From Cellulophaga sp. F20128 (GTDB taxonomy: Bacteria > Bacteroidota > Bacteroidia > Flavobacteriales > Flavobacteriaceae), in NCBI RefSeq assembly GCF_023015805.1, contig NZ_JALKBA010000012.1, positions 35,246-99,245 of the forward strand: a DNA stretch of 64,000 nt, given 5' to 3'. A program made the translations under genes and the position numbers. The notes beneath the pieces are model-generated. The model ran no database searches. It was not told where the DNA came from and saw nothing but the letters and a program-made list of their open reading frames with translations. This document shows positions 20,654 to 29,257 of this stretch, piece after piece; positions within the stretch are counted from its first letter, which is position 1, and the number at the start of each line of letters is the position of its first letter.

Positions 20654-21076
20654 ATGGAAAAAATAGTCCAACTACTTGAAAGCAAAGGGATACGACCTAC
20701 GGCTATGCGCCTAATGACTTATAAACGTTTGGTGGAATTAAAGGTAGCCATCAGTCTTGGCGATTTGGAAAAGGATTTTAAGGTCAGTGAAAGAAGCACC
20801 CTATTTAGGACTATGAAAGCGTTTGAAGAAAAAGGTATTGTGCATCAAATTGAGGATGGGACAGGTGTTATAAAATACGCCCTTTGCGAAGAAAATTGTG
20901 AGTGCGAGGTCGGCAACGACCTTCATTTACACTTTCATTGCAACAATTGTAATGAAACTGTCTGTTTAACAGAGCATAAAATCCCTCATATCAACTTACC
21001 TGATGGCTATATTACCGAGGATATCAACTTGGTGGTAAAGGGCATTTGCGAAAAATGCAGCGACAATCTGGATTAA
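20654..21076 (+). CDS. Fur-family metalloregulator
   Basis: A 140-residue Fur-family repressor, with the ATG at 20654 preferred over an in-frame TTG three codons upstream. It has a winged helix (IRPTAMRLMTYKRLVE through STLFRTMKAFEEKGIVHQI) and a C-terminal dimerisation domain with LHLHFHCNNC, followed by a CEKC pair. The CxxC pairs build a structural Zn site and the histidines a sensory site. It lies 15 bases after the PII-like gene. A second Fur-family gene (24046) lies in the same island. Metal specificity cannot be decided by reading. Confidence 0.9.
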   Translation: MEKIVQLLESKGIRPTAMRLMTYKRLVELKVAISLGDLEKDFKVSERSTLFRTMKAFEEKGIVHQIEDGTGVIKYALCEENCECEVGNDLHLHFHCNNCNETVCLTEHKIPHINLPDGYITEDINLVVKGICEKCSDNLD

Positions 21077-21120
21077 ACGTTTGGTTTTTAAATTCAATTA
21101 TCATTTATAAATAGTGAGCA

Positions 21121-21483
21121 ATGATAACAATCTATAAAAAAGAGGCTACTGTATATATGGTGGCAGAGAATAAGCTGGATGCCAAGGATTATGAAAACTT
21201 GATACCGGTCTTAACAGAACATATAACTGCATATCAGGAAGTTTCCTGGTACATTGAAATGCAAAATTTTGAAGGCTGGACGGTAAGTGCCTATTGGAAG
21301 GGCATTGAATTAAATCTTCCGAATGAAACGCATTTAAAGCGTGTTGCTTTAGTGGGTAGCGTTAAATGGCAGGAGCAATTTACCGAGGCATTGCTTCCTT
21401 TTTCAGAAGCTCATATAAAATTTTATAAGCCAGAAGAAAAAGACGATGCCAAAGAATGGATAAAAAAAAATAGTAAAAAATGA
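21121..21483 (+). CDS. STAS/SEC14-like (SpoIIAA-like) small protein, copy 1
   Basis: A 120-residue soluble protein of the SpoIIAA-like/STAS-SEC14 type: alternating strands and helices, a central SWYIEMQNFEGW segment, a KWQE motif and an AKEWI-type C-terminus. Its stop overlaps the start of the P1B-4 ATPase gene by 4 bases (ATGA), so the two are translationally coupled. A relative at 26476 shares KWQE and the AKxWI ending and also sits directly in front of a P1B ATPase. The recurrent pairing suggests a role connected to metal transport or to the membrane. Confidence 0.82.
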   Translation: MITIYKKEATVYMVAENKLDAKDYENLIPVLTEHITAYQEVSWYIEMQNFEGWTVSAYWKGIELNLPNETHLKRVALVGSVKWQEQFTEALLPFSEAHIKFYKPEEKDDAKEWIKKNSKK

Positions 21484-24008
21484 AAAAAATACAACTAAAA
21501 ATTCCAGTTATCCTTCCGCAAGTTCCAAACGAAAAAGATACTTGTGTTGAGCGGCTTATAAAAGAATTACAGGCTAAAGAGGGCATCGAAAAAGTACACG
21601 TTGCCGATACAAAGGAAGATGACACACCACAGCTCTGTTTTCATTATGACCCCGATATCATTTCTATAGACCGCATTCAATCCCTCGCCGAACGGACTGG
21701 TGCTGAAATTACCGAAAAATACGGGCATTTGCTCATTGAGGTTAAAGGAATCAGACATACAAGACAGGCACGTTCCATAGAGAAAAGTCTTTTGGCAATC
21801 AATGGGGTTTTGGAGGCTTCCGTTTCGGCCTCTGGAATGGTGCGCCTTGAGTTTGATAAAAAGCAAACAAATTTTGATGAAATAAGTAAACAGATTGAAA
21901 AGGAAGACCTTCAGGTTAAGCGGAGTTCTTCAAACGAAAATAATTACACCGAAGCATCCAAAAAAAAACAGGAACGTTCAAAGAAGGAAGATACTAAAGA
22001 GCAAACTTCCACAGAGGGCCACGAGCACAAGGAGGGCGAGACCCACGAGGAAGGAGAAGAGCACGCCCACGGTGGGGTTTTCGGTAAAAATACGGAGCTT
22101 ATTTTTTCCATTATCTGTGGGGCACTTCTCGGGATAGGTTTCGGGCTTTCTTATGTGGAATCCATCCCGGATTGGGTCAGTCTTACTTTGTACATTGGCG
22201 CGTACTTTTTCGGTGGTTTCTTTACGGCCAAGGAAGCGGTTCAAACTGTGGCCAAGGGTGGTTTTGAAATTGATTTTTTAATGCTGGTCGCTGCCATTGG
22301 TGCCGCCATTCTGGGAGAATGGGCAGAAGGTGCACTGTTGTTGTTTTTATTTAGCCTTGGGCACGCCTTGGAACATTACGCAATGAACAAAGCAAGAAAA
22401 AGCATTGCCGCGCTTGCAGACCTTGCACCAAAAACAGCCTTGCTTAAAAAAGATGGTAAGACTGTAGAAGTTGGGATTGAGAAATTGAGTATTGGCGATA
22501 TTATAGTGGTCAAGCCCAATAGTAAAATATCCGCAGATGGCGTCGTGGTCAACGGAAAAAGTAGTGTAAACCAAGCACCAATTACTGGGGAAAGTGTACC
22601 TGTGGACAAAATCCCTGTGGAAGATAAGGACAGAAACTATTCGGCAGACGATGATATCAAGGATGAAAACCGTGTGTTTGCTGGAACTATCAACGGTAAT
22701 AGTATGTTGGAAATTAAGGTAATCAAAGAAGCCAAAGACTCTACCCTGTCCCGATTGGTTAAACTGGTCAACGAGGCGCAGACCCAAAAGTCCCCCACAC
22801 AGCTGTTGACCGATAAGTTTGAAAAATACTTTGTGCCATCCGTACTGATATTGGTTGGTGTCTTGCTCTTTGCCTTTCTGGTCATTGATGAACCGTTTAG
22901 TGCCAGCTTTTACCGTGCAATGGCGGTATTGGTAGCTGCAAGTCCCTGTGCTCTGGCCATTTCAACACCAAGTGCCGTATTGAGCGGTGTGGCGCGAGCA
23001 GCGCGTGGTGGTGTACTCATTAAAGGTGGGAGACCGCTGGAAGATTTGGGCGAATTGACCGCTTTGGCTTTTGATAAAACAGGCACGCTTACCGAAGGCA
23101 AGCCCAAACTTACCGAAGTAGTACCATTGGGGGATATTGAAGAAAATGAACTGTTAAAGATAGCCGTTGCCGTTGAAAACTTGAGCGACCACCCTTTGGC
23201 CAAAGCCGTCGTAAGGGATGGGAAAGAGCGTCTGAAAGGTACTGATATTATCGATGCGTCAGATTTGGAAGCAGTTCTCGGAAAAGGTATCAAAGCTTCT
23301 TTGGGCAAGGATAAAATCTATATTGGAAACCTTGACTTGTACGAAGACCTCGATGAAGCAAAACCATCCGAAGATATATCGAATAAAGTAAAAGAACTTG
23401 AAGGTGGTGGAAATACTACGATGCTCATAAGAAGGAACAAAGAATATATAGGTATCATCGCCCTGATGGACACCCCACGGGAAGCGGCCAAGGAAACACT
23501 GAAAAAATTAAAGGAAATCGGTATCAAGCGGATGATAATGCTAACCGGGGATAATCAAAAGGTTGCCGATGCCGTTGCTAAAGAAATTGGGTTGACCGAT
23601 GCCTGGGGAAGCCTGTTGCCAGAGGAAAAAGTAGATGCCATTAAAAAATTAAAAGAACAGGAATCCAAAGTCGCAATGGTAGGCGACGGTGTGAACGATG
23701 CCCCTGCAATGGCAAACAGCACCGTAGGTATCGCAATGGGTGCAGCGGGCAGTGATGTGGCCTTGGAAACTGCGGACATTGCCCTAATGGCTGATAAACT
23801 GGAAACACTGCCCTTTGCCATAGGTTTGAGCAGGAAGGCAAAGGCCATTATCAAGCAAAACCTTTGGGTCAGCCTCGGTATTGTGGCATTGCTTATCCCA
23901 TCGACCATTATGGGTTGGGCCAATATCGGTATTGCAGTGGTCATCCACGAAGGCTCAACATTACTTGTGGTTTTTAATGCGTTAAGGCTTTTGGCTTATA
24001 AGAAATAA
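21480..24008 (+). CDS. P1B-type metal ATPase, SPC class (P1B-4-like)
   Basis: An 842-residue exporter. The N-terminal ~135 residues resemble two HMA-type ferredoxin-like domains but lack the CxxC metal motif. A His-rich linker follows (about 180-200; HEHKEGETHEEGEEHAHGG). The ATPase core has the transmembrane motif ASPCALAIS (about 485), the phosphorylation site DKTGT (about 530), TGDN and GDGVNDAP in the hinge region, and HEGST in the last membrane pair (about 823). SPC plus HEGxT is typical of the P1B-4 group (Co, Zn, Fe). The metal therefore is probably Co or Zn rather than Cu. It is coupled to the STAS-like gene and followed by a Fur gene. Confidence 0.92.
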   Translation: MKKIQLKIPVILPQVPNEKDTCVERLIKELQAKEGIEKVHVADTKEDDTPQLCFHYDPDIISIDRIQSLAERTGAEITEKYGHLLIEVKGIRHTRQARSIEKSLLAINGVLEASVSASGMVRLEFDKKQTNFDEISKQIEKEDLQVKRSSSNENNYTEASKKKQERSKKEDTKEQTSTEGHEHKEGETHEEGEEHAHGGVFGKNTELIFSIICGALLGIGFGLSYVESIPDWVSLTLYIGAYFFGGFFTAKEAVQTVAKGGFEIDFLMLVAAIGAAILGEWAEGALLLFLFSLGHALEHYAMNKARKSIAALADLAPKTALLKKDGKTVEVGIEKLSIGDIIVVKPNSKISADGVVVNGKSSVNQAPITGESVPVDKIPVEDKDRNYSADDDIKDENRVFAGTINGNSMLEIKVIKEAKDSTLSRLVKLVNEAQTQKSPTQLLTDKFEKYFVPSVLILVGVLLFAFLVIDEPFSASFYRAMAVLVAASPCALAISTPSAVLSGVARAARGGVLIKGGRPLEDLGELTALAFDKTGTLTEGKPKLTEVVPLGDIEENELLKIAVAVENLSDHPLAKAVVRDGKERLKGTDIIDASDLEAVLGKGIKASLGKDKIYIGNLDLYEDLDEAKPSEDISNKVKELEGGGNTTMLIRRNKEYIGIIALMDTPREAAKETLKKLKEIGIKRMIMLTGDNQKVADAVAKEIGLTDAWGSLLPEEKVDAIKKLKEQESKVAMVGDGVNDAPAMANSTVGIAMGAAGSDVALETADIALMADKLETLPFAIGLSRKAKAIIKQNLWVSLGIVALLIPSTIMGWANIGIAVVIHEGSTLLVVFNALRLLAYKK

Positions 24009-24045
24009 ATTTAATAAAAAGGGTTGCTTTTGAATCAAGGTTAAA

Positions 24046-24480
24046 ATGACCAAAACGGAAAAAATATTATCATATCACGGTATTCGCCCTACTAAAATGA
24101 GGTCGAAGATATACAAGTTCCTGAAAAGGAAACAAAGTGCCGTGTCCTTTTCCGATTTGAAAAAGGCTTTTGTTCAAAAGAGCGAAACCAATAAAACAGC
24201 AAACAGAACTACCTTTTATCGCAACCTCAAAATTTTTGAGGATAAAAGGCTAATTCATCAGATTAATGATGGGGTCGGAGTGGCAAAATATGCGATTTCT
24301 GATGAAAACGCCAAAGTTAAATATGGTATAGATTTACATATGCACTTTCATTGCACCGATTGTAGGAGAACAATCTGTTTACCGAATAAGATATCGGAAG
24401 AAAGCTTGCCAGACGATTATGAAGTGAGCGATGTGAATCTGGTATTAAAGGGAATATGTGAAAAATGCAGGCAAAAATAA
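24046..24480 (+). CDS. Fur-family metalloregulator, second copy
   Basis: A 144-residue Fur-family regulator similar to the one at 20654: a winged helix (IRPTKMRSKIYKFLK to TTFYRNLKIFEDKRLIHQI) and LHMHFHCTDC plus CEKC metal motifs at the C-terminus. It lies 37 bases after the P1B-4 ATPase. The two Fur proteins clearly share ancestry but differ throughout, so this is an old duplication or separate acquisition. It probably controls the ATPase or permease genes. Confidence 0.9.
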   Translation: MTKTEKILSYHGIRPTKMRSKIYKFLKRKQSAVSFSDLKKAFVQKSETNKTANRTTFYRNLKIFEDKRLIHQINDGVGVAKYAISDENAKVKYGIDLHMHFHCTDCRRTICLPNKISEESLPDDYEVSDVNLVLKGICEKCRQK

Positions 24481-24481
24481 C

Positions 24482-24544
24482 AGGTGGGAGTTCCAGAACT
24501 CTGAACCCTTGCGCCCAATGGTCAGGTTCAGGTTTCTTCCACCT
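24482..24544 (+). promoter_or_regulatory. Nested hairpin between Fur and APC permease genes
   Basis: An outer 9-bp stem (24482-24490 with 24536-24544, one G-U pair) encloses an inner perfect 7-bp stem, CTGAACC (24501-24507) with GGTTCAG (24525-24531), with a 17-base loop containing GCGCCCAATGG. No T-run follows, so it is not a simple terminator. It may be a leader RNA acting on the permease gene 21 bases downstream. I do not recognise a known riboswitch class. Confidence 0.45.
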
Positions 24545-24564
24545 TCTCTAACTTAAAAAATATT

Positions 24565-25881
24565 ATGGTAGAACTAAAAAAATCCTTGGGTACGCTTCGA
24601 CTTACGTTTTATGGTGTTGGCACAATTGTGGGCGCAGGAATCTATACCGTGATTGGCGCGGCAGCTGGACAGGCAGGAACCGATATTTGGTTGAGCTTTA
24701 TTTTTGCGGCAGTTGCAGCCAGTATTTCTGCAATGTCTTATGCAGAATTATCATCTACCTACCCCAATGCAGGCGCAGAATTTATATTTGTAAGGAAAGC
24801 ATTTCCAAAAATCGACATTCCTTCCTTTCTTACGGGTTGGACCGTTGCCTTCCATAGTTCGGCAACAATTGCAGCCGTACTATTGGCATTTTCGGGATAT
24901 TTCAATACCTTTTTTGAAGTACCGGGATTATTGATAAGCTATGGTGTACTGCTGCTGCTTGCCCTGATAAGTGTTACAGGAATCAAGAAATCATCTACTG
25001 CTAATATTATAATGGTCAGTATTCAATTGTTAGGTTTGCTCATTCTTATCTTTATAGGCCTTAAAGAAACAGGCCTGCCAAAAGCTGAAATTTTTCAAAT
25101 CAACTCATTCTCTGGAACACTTGCGGCTACGGCAACTTTGTTTTTTGTCTATACTGGCTTTGAACATATGGCATCTTTGGGTTCAGAAGTTAAAAATCCA
25201 GGAAAAACAATTCCTCGTGCCTTTTTGCTGACAATGGTAATTACCACTATCTTTTATTTACTCATTTCTTTTACGGTACTTAACATAGCTGACCCTTTAG
25301 CTATTTCAAAGGTAGATTCGCCATTGTCCTTGGCAGCATCGAATCTTAACTCTTGGCTACCAGTAGTTTTAGCAGTTGCAGCATTATTTGCTACAGCCAA
25401 TGCTGCGTTTAGCGGTATCATTTCCATAAGTAGGTTATTATTCGGAATGGCAAGCGTGGGCGAACTTCCAAAATTTATGACTAAAGTAAATGCACAAAAA
25501 GTACCTTGGGTAACCACATTTGTGGTTATGGCTGCGGTCGCTTGTTTTTTACTGTTGGGCGATATTAAAATTGTAGCGGGTATGTCCTCTTTAGGCGCAC
25601 TGCTTGTGTTTGTCGCCGTAAATATTGCACTCATTGTTTTACGTTTTAAAGAACCAACGCAGAACAGACCTTTCAGAGTGCCATTGTCCATTGGCAAAGT
25701 TCCAGTACTGCCCATTTTGGCCATATTAGTTAGCCTAACTCTAATTATTCAGTATGATGGATTGGTTTACGCTGCCTTTGTAGGAGCGATAATAGTGGGA
25801 ATAATACTCGATTATTTTTTGGATAAAAGAGAAAAAAAAGATATAGACCCCAAAGAAGAAAATGAATTGTTTAAACACTAA
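24565..25881 (+). CDS. APC-family amino-acid permease
   Basis: A 438-residue protein with about 12 hydrophobic segments. The N-terminal GVGTIVGAGIYTVIG matches the substrate-binding GxG motif of TM1 in APC transporters, and FVYTGFEHMASLGSEVKNP matches TM6. Members move amino acids or polyamines by exchange or symport. Its presence inside a metal-resistance block is unexpected; a role in exporting or importing a metal-chelating amino acid is only speculation. It ends in a charged tail and is followed by a 58-codon gene after 9 bases. Confidence 0.88.
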   Translation: MVELKKSLGTLRLTFYGVGTIVGAGIYTVIGAAAGQAGTDIWLSFIFAAVAASISAMSYAELSSTYPNAGAEFIFVRKAFPKIDIPSFLTGWTVAFHSSATIAAVLLAFSGYFNTFFEVPGLLISYGVLLLLALISVTGIKKSSTANIIMVSIQLLGLLILIFIGLKETGLPKAEIFQINSFSGTLAATATLFFVYTGFEHMASLGSEVKNPGKTIPRAFLLTMVITTIFYLLISFTVLNIADPLAISKVDSPLSLAASNLNSWLPVVLAVAALFATANAAFSGIISISRLLFGMASVGELPKFMTKVNAQKVPWVTTFVVMAAVACFLLLGDIKIVAGMSSLGALLVFVAVNIALIVLRFKEPTQNRPFRVPLSIGKVPVLPILAILVSLTLIIQYDGLVYAAFVGAIIVGIILDYFLDKREKKDIDPKEENELFKH

Positions 25882-25890
25882 TACATTTTT

Positions 25891-26067
25891 ATGGACTGGA
25901 CATTTGAAGAATTTAGAACAGAGCTTGACACCCTTAATCCAGCGGTACGAAAAAAGGCAATCGAAATTGCGAATGACTTAATAGAAAAGGAAGGTCTTTC
26001 ACAAGATTTAGCCATCAAAAAAGCAATTGTTATGGCTGAAGAATGGTTTTATGATTTGGAAGGTTAA
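25891..26067 (+). CDS. Small helical protein (58 aa), unknown
   Basis: The reading frame (MDWTFEEFRTELDTLNP to EEWFYDLEG) starts 9 bases after the permease stop. The sequence is acidic and amphipathic-helical, without signal peptide or membrane segment. It resembles small cytosolic proteins that accompany P-type ATPase genes in Bacteroidota, but I cannot name a family. The protein-like composition and tight spacing support it as a real gene. Confidence 0.65.
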   Translation: MDWTFEEFRTELDTLNPAVRKKAIEIANDLIEKEGLSQDLAIKKAIVMAEEWFYDLEG

Positions 26068-26103
26068 TCTTTAAAATTTTGGACTCCTTTAATTTTAAAA
26101 TAG

Positions 26104-26373
26104 ATGATAAAAATTAAGAAATTATCAATTCCCATACTAGTAGGGTTCGCCATAGGTGTATTTATTATTCAACCCTTGGGAATCACTATTTTTAACTATG
26201 GAAATCAAGCTAATGAAATTAATTGGCTGCAATATTTGAAAAGTAATTTAGTCGAAATTTTGAATATAAACGGGAATCAAATTGTCGAGAATATTCTGTT
26301 TGGACTGTTAGGTGCAAGTGTTGCATTGATTTTTTATTTAGGTAAAATGGAAAAGAATATCGATAATAAGTGA
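26104..26373 (+). CDS. Small membrane protein, unknown
   Basis: An 89-residue protein with two hydrophobic segments (about residues 8-30 and 62-80) separated by a polar loop, and a charged C-terminal tail (GKMEKNIDNK). No family is recognised. It lies 36 bases after the 58-aa gene and about 100 bases before the second STAS-like gene, in the same direction as the whole metal island. Confidence 0.6.
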   Translation: MIKIKKLSIPILVGFAIGVFIIQPLGITIFNYGNQANEINWLQYLKSNLVEILNINGNQIVENILFGLLGASVALIFYLGKMEKNIDNK

Positions 26374-26475
26374 CAATTATATTTTAAAATTAAATAATCT
26401 GCGATATATGAAGTGGCCAATAAATGCACTTCCATAGCACTATATATTTCATTAAATTGATAAAAAAATAAAATT

Positions 26476-26832
26476 ATGATACAGTTTGTAAATTCTAAAA
26501 ACGAAAATTTAATTGCCGCAAAATTGGAAGGCAAAATATCTACAAGCGATGTAGAACTGATACATTCCCGAATTGATGAAATCCTGAACAGCAACCAGAA
26601 GGTTGATTTCTATTTTGAAATGCACGATTTCCACGGTTACGACCTGCAAGGTCTTTGGGCAGATATTAAAGTAGACAACTCCCATCTTTCCGATTATGGC
26701 AAAATGGCATTTGTGGGCGAAAGGAAATGGCAAGAATGGGCTGCCAAGGCAACCGATTTCTTTACCGGTTCAGAGGTAAGATATTTTGATTTAAAAGATA
26801 AGGAACAAGCCAAGCAATGGATAAATTTATAA
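26476..26832 (+). CDS. STAS/SEC14-like (SpoIIAA-like) small protein, copy 2
   Basis: A 118-residue protein with the same fold pattern as the product of 21121: a VDFYFEMHDFHGYD core, KWQEW motif and AKQWINL end. It precedes the second P1B ATPase by only 9 bases. The pair STAS-like protein plus P1B ATPase thus occurs twice within 8 kb, although the ATPases belong to different subclasses. No phosphorylatable serine typical of anti-sigma antagonists was identified. Confidence 0.82.
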   Translation: MIQFVNSKNENLIAAKLEGKISTSDVELIHSRIDEILNSNQKVDFYFEMHDFHGYDLQGLWADIKVDNSHLSDYGKMAFVGERKWQEWAAKATDFFTGSEVRYFDLKDKEQAKQWINL

Positions 26833-26841
26833 TAAAATAAA

Positions 26842-28806
26842 ATGAGCAAGAAAAAACAAAATCTTCGTGATATCAATACCGAAGAACATAAAGGAGAACA
26901 CGCACACGACGATGGCCACAACCATAGCGACCCGGAAAGTGTAGGAAAATTTAAAACCTATCTACCAGCAATTTTCAGTTTTGTGATGCTGATTATCGGT
27001 ATCGCTATGGACTATTTTGATGTTGCATTTTTTAAGGATTGGGTACGTATCGTTTGGTATGTAATAGCATACCTTCCAGTAGGTTTTCCCGTGATAAAAG
27101 AAGGCTGGAACAGCATCATAAAAGGCGATTTCTTTACGGAATTTCTTTTGATGTCCATTGCTACCATTGGAGCATTCGCCATTGGCGAATATCCCGAAGG
27201 TGTGGCAGTAATGCTTTTTTACGCAGTGGGCGAATTGTTCCAAAACGCAGCGGTCAATCGAGCCAAAAGCAATATTAAAGCCTTGCTCGATGTAAGACCT
27301 AATGAAGCTTTGGTTTATCGAAACAACGATTACATTTCTGTAAATCCTGAAACCGTTGAAATTGGCGAAAAAGTACAGGTTCGTGTGGGCGAAAAAATTC
27401 CTTTGGATGGGGTGTTGCTATCAAAAAAAGGCTCGTTCAATACAGCAGCCTTGACAGGGGAAAGTAAACCTGATACTATTGCAAAAGGCGAAAAGGTGTT
27501 TGCCGGAAGTATCAATCTGGATGGTGTGATTGAAATTGAGACCACCAAAGAATTTAAGGACAGTTCCATTGCCCGAATTCTCGATATGGTGCAGAATGCA
27601 ACAGCTCGTAAATCGAAAACCGAATTGTTCATTAGAAAGTTCGCAAGAATCTATACACCTATTGTTGTCTTTCTTGCGATTGGATTGACGTTTATACCCT
27701 ACTTTTTTGTGGACGATTATATCTTTAGCGATTGGTTATACAGAGCCTTAATTTTTCTTGTGATTTCTTGTCCTTGTGCTTTGGTTATTTCTATTCCTTT
27801 AGGTTATTTCGGAGGATTGGGAGCAGCTTCAAAAAATGGCATTCTGTTTAAAGGAGCATCGTATTTGGATGAAATGACAAAGGTTAATACCGTTGTTATG
27901 GACAAAACCGGAACCGTGACCAAAGGTGTGTTCAAAATCAAGGAAATAAAAGCCATTGATTGGAATGAGCCTGAATTTATGAAATACCTAATGGCGATGG
28001 AAGAACAATCTACCCATCCCATTGCCAAGGCAATTATGGAATATAAAGCCGATGGCGAAGATTTTCAAGCTTCCGAAGTAACTGAAATAGCAGGAAAAGG
28101 TCTAAAGGGAACAGTAAACGGTAAAACCGTATTGGTAGGTAACAAACCATTGATGACGTCAAACAACATCGAAGTTCCATCTGAAACCGACAACATAGTA
28201 GAATCTATCGTGATGGTTTCCATTGAGGGCAAATTTGCTGGTTATGTAATTATTGCAGACGAGTTGAAGGATGATGCTCACGAAGCCATCAAACAAATCC
28301 GTGAATCAGGAATTACCAAAATAATAATGCTTTCGGGCGATAAGGATTCTATTACGCAACAAGTCGCAAAAGAAATGGGTGTAGATTGGGCAAAAGGGGG
28401 TTTGCTTCCAGAAGATAAATTGAAAGAAGTCGAAAAGCTGATGTCCGAAAACAACAACAAAGTAGCTTTTATTGGAGATGGCATCAATGATGCACCCGTA
28501 TTGGCGGTTAGCGATGTAGGTATTGCAATGGGTGGATTGGGTAGTGATGTGGCAATAGAAACTGCAGACGTTATCATCCAAACAGACCAACCGAGCAAAA
28601 TTGCAAAGGCTATAAAAATTGGTAAATCCACACGTCGCATCGTTTGGCAGAACATTATTTTAGCATTCGGAGTAAAAGCAGTTGTTTTAGTATTGGGTGC
28701 AGGAGGTCTGGCAACGATGTGGGAGGCGGTTTTCGCAGATGTGGGCGTGGCTTTATTGGCAATATTGAATGCCGTAAGGTTACAGAAGATGGAATGGAAG
28801 AAATAG
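26842..28806 (+). CDS. P1B-type metal ATPase, CPC class (ZntA/CadA-like)
   Basis: A 654-residue exporter without an N-terminal HMA domain; instead it begins with a His-rich segment (residues about 13-32; EEHKGEHAHDDGHNHSD). The core shows SCPCALVIS (about 310), DKTGT (about 353), HP in the nucleotide domain (QSTHPIAKA) and GDGINDAP. An acidic residue (ADVGV) in the last membrane segment fits the P1B-2 (Zn/Cd/Pb) class, in contrast to the SPC-class ATPase upstream. Together they give the island two P-type exporters with different metal sites. Confidence 0.92.
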   Translation: MSKKKQNLRDINTEEHKGEHAHDDGHNHSDPESVGKFKTYLPAIFSFVMLIIGIAMDYFDVAFFKDWVRIVWYVIAYLPVGFPVIKEGWNSIIKGDFFTEFLLMSIATIGAFAIGEYPEGVAVMLFYAVGELFQNAAVNRAKSNIKALLDVRPNEALVYRNNDYISVNPETVEIGEKVQVRVGEKIPLDGVLLSKKGSFNTAALTGESKPDTIAKGEKVFAGSINLDGVIEIETTKEFKDSSIARILDMVQNATARKSKTELFIRKFARIYTPIVVFLAIGLTFIPYFFVDDYIFSDWLYRALIFLVISCPCALVISIPLGYFGGLGAASKNGILFKGASYLDEMTKVNTVVMDKTGTVTKGVFKIKEIKAIDWNEPEFMKYLMAMEEQSTHPIAKAIMEYKADGEDFQASEVTEIAGKGLKGTVNGKTVLVGNKPLMTSNNIEVPSETDNIVESIVMVSIEGKFAGYVIIADELKDDAHEAIKQIRESGITKIIMLSGDKDSITQQVAKEMGVDWAKGGLLPEDKLKEVEKLMSENNNKVAFIGDGINDAPVLAVSDVGIAMGGLGSDVAIETADVIIQTDQPSKIAKAIKIGKSTRRIVWQNIILAFGVKAVVLVLGAGGLATMWEAVFADVGVALLAILNAVRLQKMEWKK

Positions 28807-28829
28807 ATATATAAATAAAACAATAGTAT

Positions 28830-28994
28830 ATGTCAGAAAATCGAAGGAAAAGACGTCTGAAAGAGAAAAGTAAAGTACAAACTGAAAAAACTGTCATTTC
28901 TAAAAGGGATAAAATAATATGGATTGGTGTTATAATCATATTTGTATTGTTTATTCTATTCCTGCTTTTCTTGAAATACTTTATAACTATTTAG
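28830..28994 (+). CDS. Single-pass microprotein (54 aa), copy 1
   Basis: A 54-codon frame starting 23 bases after the P1B-2 ATPase stop. The N-terminal half is strongly basic (ENRRKRRLKEKSK) and the C-terminal half is one long hydrophobic helix (IIWIGVIIIFVLFILFLLFL). The product would sit in the inner membrane with its basic tail inside. The next small gene has the same length and layout. No known family was recognised; it may be a subunit or regulator of the transporter. Confidence 0.55.
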   Translation: MSENRRKRRLKEKSKVQTEKTVISKRDKIIWIGVIIIFVLFILFLLFLKYFITI

Positions 28995-29038
28995 ATACAA
29001 AGCTATTATAGAGGGTTATTTAGAAATAACTAAAAAGG

Positions 29039-29203
29039 ATGTATCAAAAACAAAGAAAAAAAAGAAATAAGAAAGTTGGTAAATCCAATAATCAAATCAC
29101 AAGGAAAGATAAGTTCAATGGTATTCTTGCAATATTATTTGTGATAATATCCGCGTTGTTATTGTACTATTTTGTGGTAAAAGGGAATATTCATAAACAT
29201 TAA
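29039..29203 (+). CDS. Single-pass microprotein (54 aa), copy 2
   Basis: A second 54-codon frame, 44 bases after the first, again with a basic N-terminal half (QKQRKKRNKKVGK) and one hydrophobic helix (ILAILFVIISALLLYYFVV) before a short HKH end. The common length, layout and spacing suggest related membrane microproteins rather than chance frames, although sequence identity is low. Confidence 0.5.
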   Translation: MYQKQRKKRNKKVGKSNNQITRKDKFNGILAILFVIISALLLYYFVVKGNIHKH

Positions 29204-29257
29204 CTGTTGTATAGACTATAATGTTCATAATGTTCGTTCGTAATGAAACAAGATAAT

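Noticed and set aside
24481..24564. Small SRP RNA
   Set aside because: A GGTCAGGTTCAG word recalls SRP RNA, but the conserved GGAAGGAAGCAGCC-type loop is absent.
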